Origin: Clostridia bacterium
GTDB lineage: Bacteria; Bacillota; Clostridia; Christensenellales; DUVY01
Assembly: GCA_026001225.1 (NCBI GenBank)
Contig: BNZQ01000032.1
Coordinates: 1-21,040 of the forward strand
DNA length: 21,040 nt
Reading direction: 5' to 3'
Shown: positions 6,705 to 13,716 of the stretch, one piece after another
How the letters are laid out: each line of letters starts with the position of its first letter
Position numbering within the stretch: the first letter of the stretch is position 1
Position numbers and translations under genes: made by a program
Notes under the pieces: generated by a model
What the model was told of the DNA's origin: nothing
Database searches by the model: none
What the model saw: the letters and a program-made list of their open reading frames with translations, nothing else

Positions 6705-9700
6705 TTACCGCGTGTTCTTGCGGCGCACGCCGACGAAGTAGAACACCAAGCCGCCGATCACGACCACGCCGAGAATCGAGAAAATCACCGCCAAAGCCTT
6801 ATCGCTGATGACCTTGCCCTTGGTCTTTTCGGTAACCTTGATCGTGAAAGTCTTGATACCCTCGTTGCCCGCGTCGTCCTTGACCGTATACTCGACGGTG
6901 TAATCGCCCGGCGCGTCGAAGGTGTATTTGTTGTCGGGGATCTTGTCGCCGCCCTGCGTCGCGTTATTGAACTTCGCGTCGCCGTTCAGTTTCAGCTTCA
7001 TATCCACCTTGGATGTGATGTCCTTGGTTTTAGGTTCAGGGGTCGTGACGCCGTTCGTAATTTCATAGTATTTGTCGCTCGCCGTCACCGGATAGAAATT
7101 GAATTTATCCCCTACCTTGGCCTCGGTCGGATACTGATATTTGGCGTCCAACTTGATCTCCGGTACGAACACGTCTCCGATCTCTACCGTATAGGTCTGC
7201 GTGGTTTCTTTGCCGTTGTTGGCTGTCACACGGTAGGTAACCGTATATTTGCCGTCTTTGAGGGGTGTGAACTGCTTCCAACCCGCGTATTGCGGATCGA
7301 CGCCCGCATAGTCCTTGACGCCGATCGTCGTCGTGCCGTTCGATACCTCGATCACGGTCTTGGCCGAATCGACGCCCGAAACGCTGCTGGCGATCACGTT
7401 CGGAATCACCACATCCTTCTCGATCGCCTCGGATTTGGCGGGCACCAATCCTGTCAACTGCATCACGGGGCTGACCGTGCTTTCGGATTTGAAGCTGTCC
7501 GTGGTCGTCGCCATATTGGGCTTATCGATCGGATTGATACCGTACGAAAGAGGCGCATTCAAGGTAGTGGTCATATAATCGCCCGCTTTCATGATAATCC
7601 TGTACTCGCCGTTCGCCCACGAGGTCAAATCGCGGCCGGAAACCGAGAAGTGCGGCCCAATCACGGTCGTCCGATAGATATAGGGCAAATTGCCGTCCGG
7701 GAAAGCCGCTTGCACCTGCGATTGCGTCCAACCGGCAGGGTACGTGGCCGCATCCGACTCTATCACTTTTTCAGGATACACCTGATTGTCGGCCTCGTCA
7801 TAGTAATAATACGTTTTCTTCGGCAAGCTGACGGACGTCCCGAACTCCGCGGTGGCGGGCAGTTTGACCGTCGTAGAGGAGGCCGTGTTCTCGGTGCCGG
7901 CCGTTCTGCCGGTCACGTTCAAGAACAAAGTAATCGAAGATGTCGCGCCGGTCACGTCGAAAACGTTGACGCCGATCGAATAGATACCCTTGACAGAGGG
8001 CTTGAACGAGAAATTTTCAACGTGCAAAACTCTCGCGTTTGCGTTCGTATACGGATCGACCCAAAACGTCGATTCCATGTCGTCCACAATGTCGCCGTAT
8101 CCGTCCGCCGAAGGCTTACGCACCACGATCTCATAGCCCATATAATCGTCCGCTTTATTCAATGTCGCGACAATGCTGTCGATTCCGTACCAACCCTGGC
8201 TCAAATCCCAATCGCCGAGATCCGCAGACGCGAGCGCGGGCTGTCCGAAGACGGGAACGATCGATGTCAAGACGGGCGCTACGGCGCCTTGCGTCGGATC
8301 GATCAAATTGATCGACTGGATATCCTTTTTCTTGTTGCCGACGGCGTCCACCGCATACGTGATCACCTTGATCGACGTCGCGGTATTAAAGTTAGCCTTG
8401 CCGACAGGCAATACCGAAACCGCCGGAATATCGGTTTCATTGATAGGATCATATTTGACTTCGGACAACAAGCCGGAAGTCCCCAACAAATCGTTCAATC
8501 CCGTCGCGCTTTCCCATGCGAATTTATCAATTTTGCCGTTGTAGAACGCGTCCTTGTCGAGCTCGGCCACAACGTCCGCGCCGCCGTTCTTATAGAGGAA
8601 ATACCGCGTTTCGGAACGCACCGCGCCCACATTGTCGCTGACCTTAATCGCCGGTTTATTGAACGTTTCGCTGATTTTCACGTTCTTTTGCAAGTTTTCC
8701 ACCGTGATATAGGGCTGCTGCACGTCCTCTAACGTATCCACCAACGTGACCGTGAAGTAAGAGATCGCGGTGCTGTACGACTTGTTGTCGCGTTCCGCCG
8801 TATAGCGGATTTCATAATCGCCCGACGTGCGCAGCTCGCCCGCCGGAATCACATAGTAATCCTTCGGCACGCCGAAACCGTCCGTTACGGTTTTGACGTT
8901 ACTGTCCGTTTCGCCCTTCTTTTTCAGAATATCGTACGTGTTCTTGCCGGGCTTCTTATAAGCGACCTCGACGTTGGTGAATTGGGCGGCGACCACATTG
9001 TTGCTGATCACATAGTCGTCGGCTTTATCGAAATAAGGCAGATACAGATCGAAATGCGCGGACTTTTCGGCATCCGTAAGATTCGCGTAGACCCATTCTT
9101 TCGTAGGGCTGGCCGGACTCACATCGTCATAAACGCCGTTGACCAACTGCTGTACGCGCTTTTTAACCGTGCCCATCGCCCACTTGGAGGGAATCTCGCC
9201 GCTCTCGATCTTGATCCGCGGACGCTCGGTTTCGGACACCGTGATCGGAAACGACTTGATATCCTGTTTGCCGTCGTCGTTGGTCGCCGTGTAGGTCACG
9301 ACGTATTTCGCGCTGTCCGCGCTCCCGCCCAATGTGTGCGGATAGAAGGTCATATCGCGGGAGGTCGCAAAGCCGACGAGATTGCCCGTCTTTGCAGCGT
9401 CCGCGTAGAAATCCGTTCCGGCCTTGTATTGATCCAAAATATAGCCGGATTTTTCATCCAATTGCTTATCGTCGCGCACGGTGTAGACCTTGTCGGAATT
9501 GGCCGTATCGGGCGACGTAACCGCAACGGTGATCCTGACGTTGGTATCCCGCTTGTCCGTCGCGGTAGCGGTCGGCAACGTGATCTTCGTGTACAGCTTG
9601 CCGCTGTCCGGCACGCCGCTGACCGACAGCGTGGGCGTATCCGATGTCGCCGTATAGGCATTGTCCACGGTGACCGTGAACTCCTTTTGGATCGTCACAT

Positions 9701-10364
9701 TGCCCGGTAACACATAGTAATATTTGATAAAATATTTACCGCTGTGAAACGTTTGGTCGGACGTAATCGTACGTTTTTTGCCGTCCTTATTCTCCAAATT
9801 ATTGATATCCTGTATGCCCGCGCCGGTGACCAAAATCTTGATTTTCTCGTTTTCGGCGGTCTCCGCGGCCTGCACCTTACCCTTCGCGTCGGTGTAAATC
9901 AACCGGGCGGACGGCAACGTTTTATCAACCAAGGTTGTGCAATACGTCGGGATGTCCGCGCCGTCGGAATCGACCTCGATCGAGTAATCCTTTGCGGCGA
10001 CATGGAAACGAAGCGTCCGCGTCGTCGCGACCTTCTTCGGACTTGTGCTTACCTCGTTATAATAATCGATGGTATAATAGCCCGCGTACAAGGCCGTGTA
10101 GACCGTGCCGGGTACACAATCCTGCTCTCCGCCGGGGCCCTTGACCTTGGCCGAGAAGCCGTTAGAAGCGGACGGCACGGTGATCGGTGTTCCTCCCGCC
10201 GCCAGCTCGTATTCGGTTTGGAAGCCCGTAGCGGCGATAACCGTTTGGTAATCGCCAAAGGCCGCACGCACGGCGATCAAACCGGTCAGGTTGGCGGCGA
10301 ACAGCGCGACCGCAAGCAACGCGGTTCCCGTCAGAATGAAAAGTTTCTTGATGCTCTTTTTCAT
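6705..10364 (-). CDS. Large membrane-anchored surface protein with repeated beta-sandwich-like modules
   Basis: No specific family recognised. The 1219-residue product starts MKKSIKKLFILTG and has a Sec-type signal peptide (basic N terminus, hydrophobic to about residue 30, ending near VRA). It ends with one hydrophobic helix (ALAVIFSILGVVVIGGLVFY) and a basic tail RRKNTR, with no LPxTG motif, so it should be membrane-anchored with the bulk outside. Between these I count about nine modules, each ending in an alternating strand pattern such as YVVTYTATNDDGKQ, YTVTYRVTANNGKE or YTVEYTVKDDAGNE. This pattern is typical of Ig-like/cadherin-like extracellular domains. The ATG at 10364 is preferred to an in-frame TTG at 10376, which lies almost on the Shine-Dalgarno (GGAG, 12 bases before the ATG). 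Adhesion or envelope scaffolding is inference. Confidence 0.85.
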   Translation of the reverse strand: MKKSIKKLFILTGTALLAVALFAANLTGLIAVRAAFGDYQTVIAATGFQTEYELAAGGTPITVPSASNGFSAKVKGPGGEQDCVPGTVYTALYAGYYTIDYYNEVSTSPKKVATTRTLRFHVAAKDYSIEVDSDGADIPTYCTTLVDKTLPSARLIYTDAKGKVQAAETAENEKIKILVTGAGIQDINNLENKDGKKRTITSDQTFHSGKYFIKYYYVLPGNVTIQKEFTVTVDNAYTATSDTPTLSVSGVPDSGKLYTKITLPTATATDKRDTNVRITVAVTSPDTANSDKVYTVRDDKQLDEKSGYILDQYKAGTDFYADAAKTGNLVGFATSRDMTFYPHTLGGSADSAKYVVTYTATNDDGKQDIKSFPITVSETERPRIKIESGEIPSKWAMGTVKKRVQQLVNGVYDDVSPASPTKEWVYANLTDAEKSAHFDLYLPYFDKADDYVISNNVVAAQFTNVEVAYKKPGKNTYDILKKKGETDSNVKTVTDGFGVPKDYYVIPAGELRTSGDYEIRYTAERDNKSYSTAISYFTVTLVDTLEDVQQPYITVENLQKNVKISETFNKPAIKVSDNVGAVRSETRYFLYKNGGADVVAELDKDAFYNGKIDKFAWESATGLNDLLGTSGLLSEVKYDPINETDIPAVSVLPVGKANFNTATSIKVITYAVDAVGNKKKDIQSINLIDPTQGAVAPVLTSIVPVFGQPALASADLGDWDLSQGWYGIDSIVATLNKADDYMGYEIVVRKPSADGYGDIVDDMESTFWVDPYTNANARVLHVENFSFKPSVKGIYSIGVNVFDVTGATSSITLFLNVTGRTAGTENTASSTTVKLPATAEFGTSVSLPKKTYYYYDEADNQVYPEKVIESDAATYPAGWTQSQVQAAFPDGNLPYIYRTTVIGPHFSVSGRDLTSWANGEYRIIMKAGDYMTTTLNAPLSYGINPIDKPNMATTTDSFKSESTVSPVMQLTGLVPAKSEAIEKDVVIPNVIASSVSGVDSAKTVIEVSNGTTTIGVKDYAGVDPQYAGWKQFTPLKDGKYTVTYRVTANNGKETTQTYTVEIGDVFVPEIKLDAKYQYPTEAKVGDKFNFYPVTASDKYYEITNGVTTPEPKTKDITSKVDMKLKLNGDAKFNNATQGGDKIPDNKYTFDAPGDYTVEYTVKDDAGNEGIKTFTIKVTEKTKGKVISDKALAVIFSILGVVVIGGLVFYFVGVRRKNTR

Positions 10365-10424
10365 GTCGGTATACAACTCCTATAAAAACGCCTTTTAGAA
10401 TGACAGCTTTTATGTACTCGCAAT

Positions 10425-10453
10425 ATTTTACTAAAAAAGATTCACTTTGTCAA
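10425..10453 (-). promoter_or_regulatory. Sigma-A promoter of the surface protein gene
   Basis: On the minus strand TTGACA (10448-10453) and TAAAAT (10425-10430) are exactly 17 bases apart, a near-consensus promoter. The leader to the ATG at 10364 would be about 55 bases. Confidence 0.8.
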
Positions 10454-10481
10454 ACGATTATAAACGATTATTAAGGATTAT
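10451..10481 (-). promoter_or_regulatory. Three helically phased 10-bp repeats next to the -35 box
   Basis: On the plus strand CAAACGATTA, TAAACGATTA and TTAAGGATTA follow one another with an exact 10-base period (10451-10480), one helical turn each. They directly abut the -35 box and lie upstream of it on the sense strand. This arrangement suits cooperative binding of an activator or response regulator. Confidence 0.5.
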
Positions 10482-10555
10482 CGTATATTTATTTGTAAAA
10501 TTTCTATGACGACCGAAAAAGGGACACCGATAGTGTGCGACGAAAGGACATTTTT

Positions 10556-10681
10556 ATGCGCGCAAAGCAAGAAAAAAGAAGAATAGTCCGCAAGAAAAAA
10601 AGAATAATTCGCCGTTACGGGCGGCATACTAATGATAAACGACCGATATCGTCAAAAAAGGAGGATTCGTACCATGCCTAA
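10556..10681 (+). CDS. Possible 41-residue very basic peptide
   Basis: Not recognised. ATG at 10556 is preceded by GAAAGGA at a good distance (about 7 bases). The peptide starts MRAKQEKRRIVRKKKRIIRR and is extremely rich in Lys and Arg, with no hydrophobic segment. It ends at 10681, overlapping the start of the next gene (ATG 10674) by 8 bases in another frame, which suggests translational coupling. A nucleic-acid-binding or spore-related role would be speculation, and the frame could also be non-coding leader sequence. Confidence 0.4.
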   Translation: MRAKQEKRRIVRKKKRIIRRYGRHTNDKRPISSKKEDSYHA

Positions 10682-10874
10682 ACCCAAGCTTGCCGCTAAA
10701 AATTTAGAGGTTTTGAGTGAATTGATGCTGATCGAGGAGCTTGCATACAAAAAATGCGATTTGTATTCGCGCTCGTTTAAAGACGACGCCTTGCAAACGC
10801 AATGCAAAGACCTCGCCCAAAACCACAAGGCGCGCTTCAACGCCTTGCACGATTATCTCAATTCCCACAACTGA
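10674..10874 (+). CDS. Small coat-like helical protein
   Basis: A 66-residue protein starting MPKPKLAAKNLEVLSELMLI. The ATG at 10674 is chosen because AAAAAGGAGG lies about 10 bases upstream; an in-frame ATG at 10632 has no such site. It is predicted almost wholly helical, with two amphipathic stretches (LEVLSELMLIEELAYKKC and DLAQNHKARFNALHDYL) like a short ferritin-like hairpin. Small proteins of this kind commonly accompany CotF-type coat proteins in Clostridia, and a CotF gene follows. A spore-coat role is inferred from that neighbour. A 124-nt repeat element begins two bases after its stop. Confidence 0.65.
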   Translation: MPKPKLAAKNLEVLSELMLIEELAYKKCDLYSRSFKDDALQTQCKDLAQNHKARFNALHDYLNSHN

Positions 10875-10876
10875 CT

Positions 10877-11000
10877 TTTAACGGCATATACGTCGTCGGA
10901 TTCGGGCGGCGATCGGTTCGCCGCTCGGTCATGTATGCGAATACATTCCCTTCGCGGCTCGTCAACTGCTGCCCGACTGCGGCGCGCCTATGCCGTTAAA
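10877..11000 (+). repeat. 124-nt palindromic element, copy E1
   Basis: Perfect 12-bp terminal inverted repeats TTTAACGGCATA and TATGCCGTTAAA bound a 124-nt unit. Inside are GCGGCGA..TCGCCGC (7-bp stem) and the core CTCGGTCATGTATGCGAATA with its stem GTAT..ATAC. It starts 2 bases after the preceding stop, on the sense strand. A second 124-nt copy with the same core lies on the minus strand at 20095-20218. Confidence 0.75.
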
Positions 11001-11056
11001 CGGACCCCCACGATCAAACCAAATCAAATCAATTATAATGAAAGGAGTTCAAAACT

Positions 11057-11338
11057 ATGCAAACAGCTACGGCCGCTTTAGCGGAAAAGGACATGCTGCA
11101 AGACATTTTGGTGCTGGAAAAGGATATGGTCAAGACCTACGGCCATTATTTGATCGAGGTTTCCTGCCCGAATCTGCGCAACGTCCTGACCAAAAACCTC
11201 AAAGACAACGCCGGCGATCAATATCAGGTCTTTGCCGCGATGACCGCGCGCAACTATTACCCCGTCAAGGAAGCGCAGGAACAGGACGTGCAACAGGCCA
11301 AGACAAAATTCGACGGCATCGCGGATATGATCAACTGA
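11057..11338 (+). CDS. CotF-family spore coat protein
   Basis: A 93-residue protein of the Coat_F family, small four-helix ferritin-like proteins of the endospore coat. The family pattern is plain: LQDILVLEKDMVKTYGHYLI, then SCPNLRNVL, then DQYQVFAAMTARNYYPVKEA and VQQAKTKF. AAAGGAG sits 9 bases before the ATG. It follows the 66-residue coat-like protein on the same strand; the intervening gap is filled by a 124-nt palindromic element. Expression in the mother cell during sporulation would be expected, but I do not see a convincing sporulation sigma promoter. Confidence 0.87.
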   Translation: MQTATAALAEKDMLQDILVLEKDMVKTYGHYLIEVSCPNLRNVLTKNLKDNAGDQYQVFAAMTARNYYPVKEAQEQDVQQAKTKFDGIADMIN

Positions 11339-11362
11339 TCATCAAAAACTTTCGATAAATAA

Positions 11363-11402
11363 GTGTCAAACAGTTGACATACAACAGGTTATATGTTAGA
11401 AT
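11363..11402 (+). promoter_or_regulatory. Sigma-A promoter with overlapping inverted repeat
   Basis: TTGACA (11374-11379) and TAGAAT (11397-11402) are 17 bases apart, 34 bases before the next ATG. The -35 box is also the right half of TGTCAA..TTGACA, a possible operator. Confidence 0.75.
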
Positions 11403-11436
11403 AATAAAAGACAAAATTTTTATCGGAGGTTTTATC

Positions 11437-11655
11437 ATGGCAAAAAGCAAAGGCTTCTTTGGACTTGGTTGGCTGATCACGCTCATTCTCGTTATCTTCG
11501 CTCCGTTTGGTTGGATTTGCGGTACGATCGAGCGATTATTGCGCGGAAAAATTCTCGGCGCGATCGTCAATCTCCTGGGATACGGTATCGGCATCCTGTG
11601 GATCTGCGACATCGTAACCTTAATCCTGAGTCACGACATTAAAGTTTTGGCCTAA
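11437..11655 (+). CDS. Small two-helix membrane protein, TM2-like
   Basis: A 72-residue protein beginning MAKSKGFFGLGWLITLILVI. CGGAGGT lies 6 bases before the ATG at 11437. Two hydrophobic helices (about residues 9-27 and 40-63) are separated by a basic loop (ERLLRGK). The second half, RGKILGAIVNLLGYGIGILW followed by ICDIVTLIL, resembles the end of the TM2 domain (a Gly-rich helix followed by IW and a conserved acidic residue). Function is unknown. It is a single-gene unit with its own promoter and a strong terminator. Confidence 0.75.
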   Translation: MAKSKGFFGLGWLITLILVIFAPFGWICGTIERLLRGKILGAIVNLLGYGIGILWICDIVTLILSHDIKVLA

Positions 11656-11670
11656 AAAAACAGAAGCTCA

Positions 11671-11704
11671 AAAAGCCGCCCCGAATCCGAGGCGGCTTTT
11701 TTTT
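11671..11704. terminator. Bidirectional intrinsic terminator
   Basis: AAAAGCCGCC and GGCGGCTTTT form a 10-bp stem around a 10-base loop, with a T run of eight on the plus strand and of five on the minus strand. It serves both the TM2-like gene and the convergent DUF1292 gene, whose stop is only a few bases away. Confidence 0.92.
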
Positions 11705-11710
11705 CGTTCT

Positions 11711-12139
11711 TCAATGGTGATGATGCCCGTGTCCACAGCCGCAATCGCAGCCGTCGCCGCAATCGTCCTCCCCGTCGTCCGCGCAATCCGCGCAATCGGG
11801 ATCGCCGCAACCGCAGCCCCCGTCGGCCGCCGCTTTCAGGTAGGCCTCGAAAACCTTGTGCATCAGCGCTTCGTTTTCGAGCGGCAGTAAAAGATCGCTG
11901 TCGTTGCCTTTATCCTCCTGCAACCGGAAAATCGCCACCTCTCCGACCGAAATTTCGGGCATGTCCTCCGCTGGTTCGAGCAGGGCATAAAATTCCCCGT
12001 CCATGTCCACGCAGGCGACCTGATAGAATTTGGCTTCCTTGCCGTCGTCGCCCTGCAACGGAATCATGTTTTCCTCGGTTCTGTCGAAAAATTCGACGTG
12101 GACCTCGGATTCCTTTTTGGGTTTTTTGGTATTCGGCAT
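11711..12139 (-). CDS. DUF1292 (YrzB-like) protein with Cys/His-rich tail
   Basis: A 142-residue protein. The first 95 or so residues match DUF1292: FYQVACVDMDGEFYALLEP, a middle GEVAIFRL, and a late LENEALMHKVFEAYL. The family has no established function but usually follows ruvX in Firmicutes, as here (32 bases downstream). AAGGAGA precedes the ATG at about 9 bases. After residue 105 it continues as a tail of Cys, Asp, Gly and His: about ten cysteines in pairs (GGCGCGDPDCADC, CGDGCDCGC) and a terminal HGHHHH. A YrzB-like protein of ordinary length lacks this. The tail looks able to bind metal ions; that is inference. It is clearly part of the same frame, with the stop right after the final His. 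Confidence 0.9.
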   Translation of the reverse strand: MPNTKKPKKESEVHVEFFDRTEENMIPLQGDDGKEAKFYQVACVDMDGEFYALLEPAEDMPEISVGEVAIFRLQEDKGNDSDLLLPLENEALMHKVFEAYLKAAADGGCGCGDPDCADCADDGEDDCGDGCDCGCGHGHHHH

Positions 12140-12171
12140 GATATTTGTTCTCCTTTTTATGATGTTTTATT

Positions 12172-12585
12172 TTAACTTTTACCGTCCAAATAGTCCTGCA
12201 AGATCACCTGCGCGGCCACCTTATCGATAAGCCTTCGGCGGTCGGCGCGGGAAACGCCCGCCGAGATCAGGATTTCCTCCGCCGTCACCGTCGAAAGGCG
12301 TTCGTCGAAGTAGACGAGGCTTACATGCGGGACGGCCGCCTGCAATTTACCGCCGAACGCGCGGGCTAATTCCGCGCGCGGGCCTTCCGTGCCGTCCATG
12401 TTGAGCGGCAAGCCCAAAACGACGGTATCCGTCTCTTTTTCGACGATCAATTTTTGAATATACGTCAAATCCTCCGCTTCGGTTTTGCGCCCGTACACCT
12501 CGTACGCCGAGGCAATGATCCGCAAGGGATCGCTCAAAGCGAAACCGAACCTTTTGTCGCCGTAATCTATACCGAGTGTTCGCAT
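12172..12585 (-). CDS. ruvX: RuvX/YqgF-family putative Holliday junction resolvase
   Basis: A 137-residue RNase H-fold protein. Visible motifs are GIDYGDKRFGFALSD (residues 5-19, first catalytic Asp), VVLGLPLNMDGTEGP, YFDERLSTVTAEE, and a final DKVAAQVILQDYLDG with the late acidic residues. In E. coli the family acts in 16S/pre-rRNA processing; a recombination role is also proposed in other bacteria. The Shine-Dalgarno is weak. It forms a two-gene unit with the DUF1292 gene downstream. Confidence 0.93.
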   Translation of the reverse strand: MRTLGIDYGDKRFGFALSDPLRIIASAYEVYGRKTEAEDLTYIQKLIVEKETDTVVLGLPLNMDGTEGPRAELARAFGGKLQAAVPHVSLVYFDERLSTVTAEEILISAGVSRADRRRLIDKVAAQVILQDYLDGKS

Positions 12586-12611
12586 ATCATTAAACCGCCC
12601 CGTCCTACGCG

Positions 12612-12667
12612 GAGAGAATTTTTATCGATTGAGCTTCCACGGACGCTTCGCGTCCTCTGAATGACAT
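12612..12667. repeat. GAATGAC-type intergenic repeat, copy 1
   Basis: Contains TTTTTATCGATTGAGCTTCC, the hairpin GGACGCTTCGCGTCC, and CTCTGAATGACATA. The start and end recur at 13507-13592 (TTTTTATTCGGTTGAAATTC and CTCTGAATGACACA). It resembles widespread bacterial repeats ending in CAGAATGAC. Confidence 0.5.
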
Positions 12668-12691
12668 AACCGTGTATATATATCGTATAAT
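12662..12691 (+). promoter_or_regulatory. Probable promoter of the YtxH-like gene
   Basis: TATAAT at 12686-12691 with a weak -35 (TGACAT, 12662-12667) at 18 bases. It lies about 45 bases before the ATG. The -35 overlaps the end of the GAATGAC repeat. Confidence 0.4.
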
Positions 12692-12736
12692 CGCGCATAC
12701 TATGATTGTCCCTAAATAAAAGGAGGTGCAACAAGT

Positions 12737-12919
12737 ATGCAAAACGGAATTTTGATCGGCATGGCTATCGGCGCGCTCATCGGAGCCGCTTTCGTCGAGG
12801 GCAACGCGCCCGCGAGCGAAATGGTCGCCAAAAGCAAGAAGGCTATTCAGAAAGGCGCCGGCGCCGTCGCGGACGGGATTTCAGACTGTGTCCGTAAGAA
12901 AACCAAAACGGCGGAATAA
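12737..12919 (+). CDS. Small YtxH-like membrane protein
   Basis: A 60-residue protein starting MQNGILIGMAIGALIGAAFV. AAAGGAGGT precedes the ATG at about 10 bases. A Gly/Ala-rich hydrophobic helix (residues 4-20) is followed by a basic, Ala-rich amphipathic helix (VAKSKKAIQKGAGAVAD) and a basic end. This layout is that of YtxH-type small envelope proteins, whose role is not well defined. It is isolated between two leftward gene groups. Confidence 0.72.
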   Translation: MQNGILIGMAIGALIGAAFVEGNAPASEMVAKSKKAIQKGAGAVADGISDCVRKKTKTAE

Positions 12920-12928
12920 GAGCAAGAT

Positions 12929-13049
12929 CAATGCACAATGTAAAATTCATAATGCACAATTAAGGGTTAGTGATCAGCAGTCAATTGTTGATTAGCGGTT
13001 AGTGGCCGGTCGCATATCCTTTAATTGTGCATTGTACATTGTGAAATTG
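12929..13049. repeat. 121-bp inverted-repeat element with AATGCACAATTAA ends
   Basis: AATGCACAATTAA (12951-12963) is exactly inverted at 13021-13033, and CACAATGTA (12934-12942) is inverted at 13035-13043. The short interior contains TTAGTG repeats. Similar strings recur at 15052-15073 (TTAATTGTCCATTGTCAATT) and 16327-16341 (AATGCACAATTGTTG). It fills the gap between the YtxH-like gene and iscU and is probably a small non-autonomous repeat. Confidence 0.6.
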
Positions 13050-13050
13050 C

Positions 13051-13419
13051 CTATTTTTGTTTCCCGCGGTAGTTATCGATCGCCGCTTTGATCGCTTCCT
13101 CCGCCAATACCGAGCAATGGATTTTCTGCGCGGGAAGCTCGTCCAACATGTTCACCACATCCTTGTTGGTCAATTTTAAAGCTTCCTCTACCGTCTTACC
13201 CTTGATCAGTTCGGTCGCGACGCTGCTGGTCGCAATCGCCGCCGCGCATCCGAACGTCTGAAATTTGGCGTCGGTGATTTTGCCGCCTTCGATTTTCAGA
13301 TACATTTTCATGATGTCGCCGCATTTGGCGTTGCCGACCTTGCCCACCCCGTCGGCGTCCTGTATCTCGCCCACGTTCTTCGGGCACGTAAATTCCTTGA
13401 TGACCTTTTCATTGTACAT
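13051..13419 (-). CDS. iscU: IscU/NifU-type Fe-S scaffold protein
   Basis: A 122-residue scaffold on which [2Fe-2S] clusters are built before transfer to target proteins. The three cluster cysteines are present: C33 in GNAKCGD (with the conserved D35), C58 in FGCAAAIA, and C102 in IHCSVLAEEA. One further cysteine, C12, lies near the N terminus. Length and ending fit the NifU_N/IscU family rather than SufU, which carries an insertion. AAAGGAGAG lies about 7 bases before the ATG. It follows iscS on the same strand, 297 bases apart, the sulfur donor and scaffold pairing expected for this pathway. The gap has a structured segment just upstream of the Shine-Dalgarno. Confidence 0.94.
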   Translation of the reverse strand: MYNEKVIKEFTCPKNVGEIQDADGVGKVGNAKCGDIMKMYLKIEGGKITDAKFQTFGCAAAIATSSVATELIKGKTVEEALKLTNKDVVNMLDELPAQKIHCSVLAEEAIKAAIDNYRGKQK

Positions 13420-13439
13420 ATAATGCTCTCCTTTGAAGA

Positions 13440-13501
13440 CCGTCGCCTATCAGGTTTGATACAGGCTACGCTTACCAAGTCCGAAACTCAATCTGCGACG
13501 G
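13440..13501 (-). promoter_or_regulatory. Structured leader candidate before iscU
   Basis: CCGTCGC (13440-13446) pairs with GCGACGG (13495-13501), enclosing a second stem GCCTGTATCAAACCTGATAGG (two arms TATCA and TGATA). On the minus strand it lies just 5' of the iscU ribosome site. It matches no riboswitch I recognise. Confidence 0.35.
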
Positions 13502-13506
13502 CTCTT

Positions 13507-13592
13507 GCGTTTTTATTCGGTTGAAATTCCACGGCGGGCCGACGCACGCTGCCCTGACCCTACAGCGTTCCTCTGAATGACACATAGCGCGT
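13507..13592. repeat. GAATGAC-type intergenic repeat, copy 2
   Basis: Begins TTTTTATTCGGTTGAAATTC, continues with CACGG, and ends CTCTGAATGACACATAGCG. Same layout as 12612-12667 with a longer centre. Confidence 0.45.
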
Positions 13593-13629
13593 TCGCGTCG
13601 TTAATCGCCGTTACAAGGTGCAAATCCCG

Positions 13630-13680
13630 TCGTTTTTTGTCATTGCGAGACGAACGCCTCCGAATGACGCACAGTGCGAA
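13630..13680. repeat. GAATGAC-type intergenic repeat, copy 3
   Basis: GTCATTGCGAGACGAACGCC followed by TCCGAATGACGCACAG: the outer GTCATT is inverted as AATGAC. It is a short version of the same repeat type, in the iscS-iscU gap. Confidence 0.45.
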
Positions 13681-13716
13681 ACCGTCTTTGCAATCGTCCG
13701 TACCTTTTACCTTGTA

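Noticed and set aside
7290..8732. 480-codon open frame antisense to the surface protein
   Set aside because: It lies wholly within the opposite strand of a gene with clear domains, signal peptide and ribosome site. Its composition (rich in Arg, His, Asp, Ile) is that of a codon-bias shadow.
12929..13049. CRISPR array
   Set aside because: Repeats are inverted and only two, with no regular spacers; no array is present anywhere in the window.
13600..13660. tRNA-like T-arm (GGTGCAAATCCC)
   Set aside because: No acceptor stem, D-arm or anticodon arm can be formed around it.
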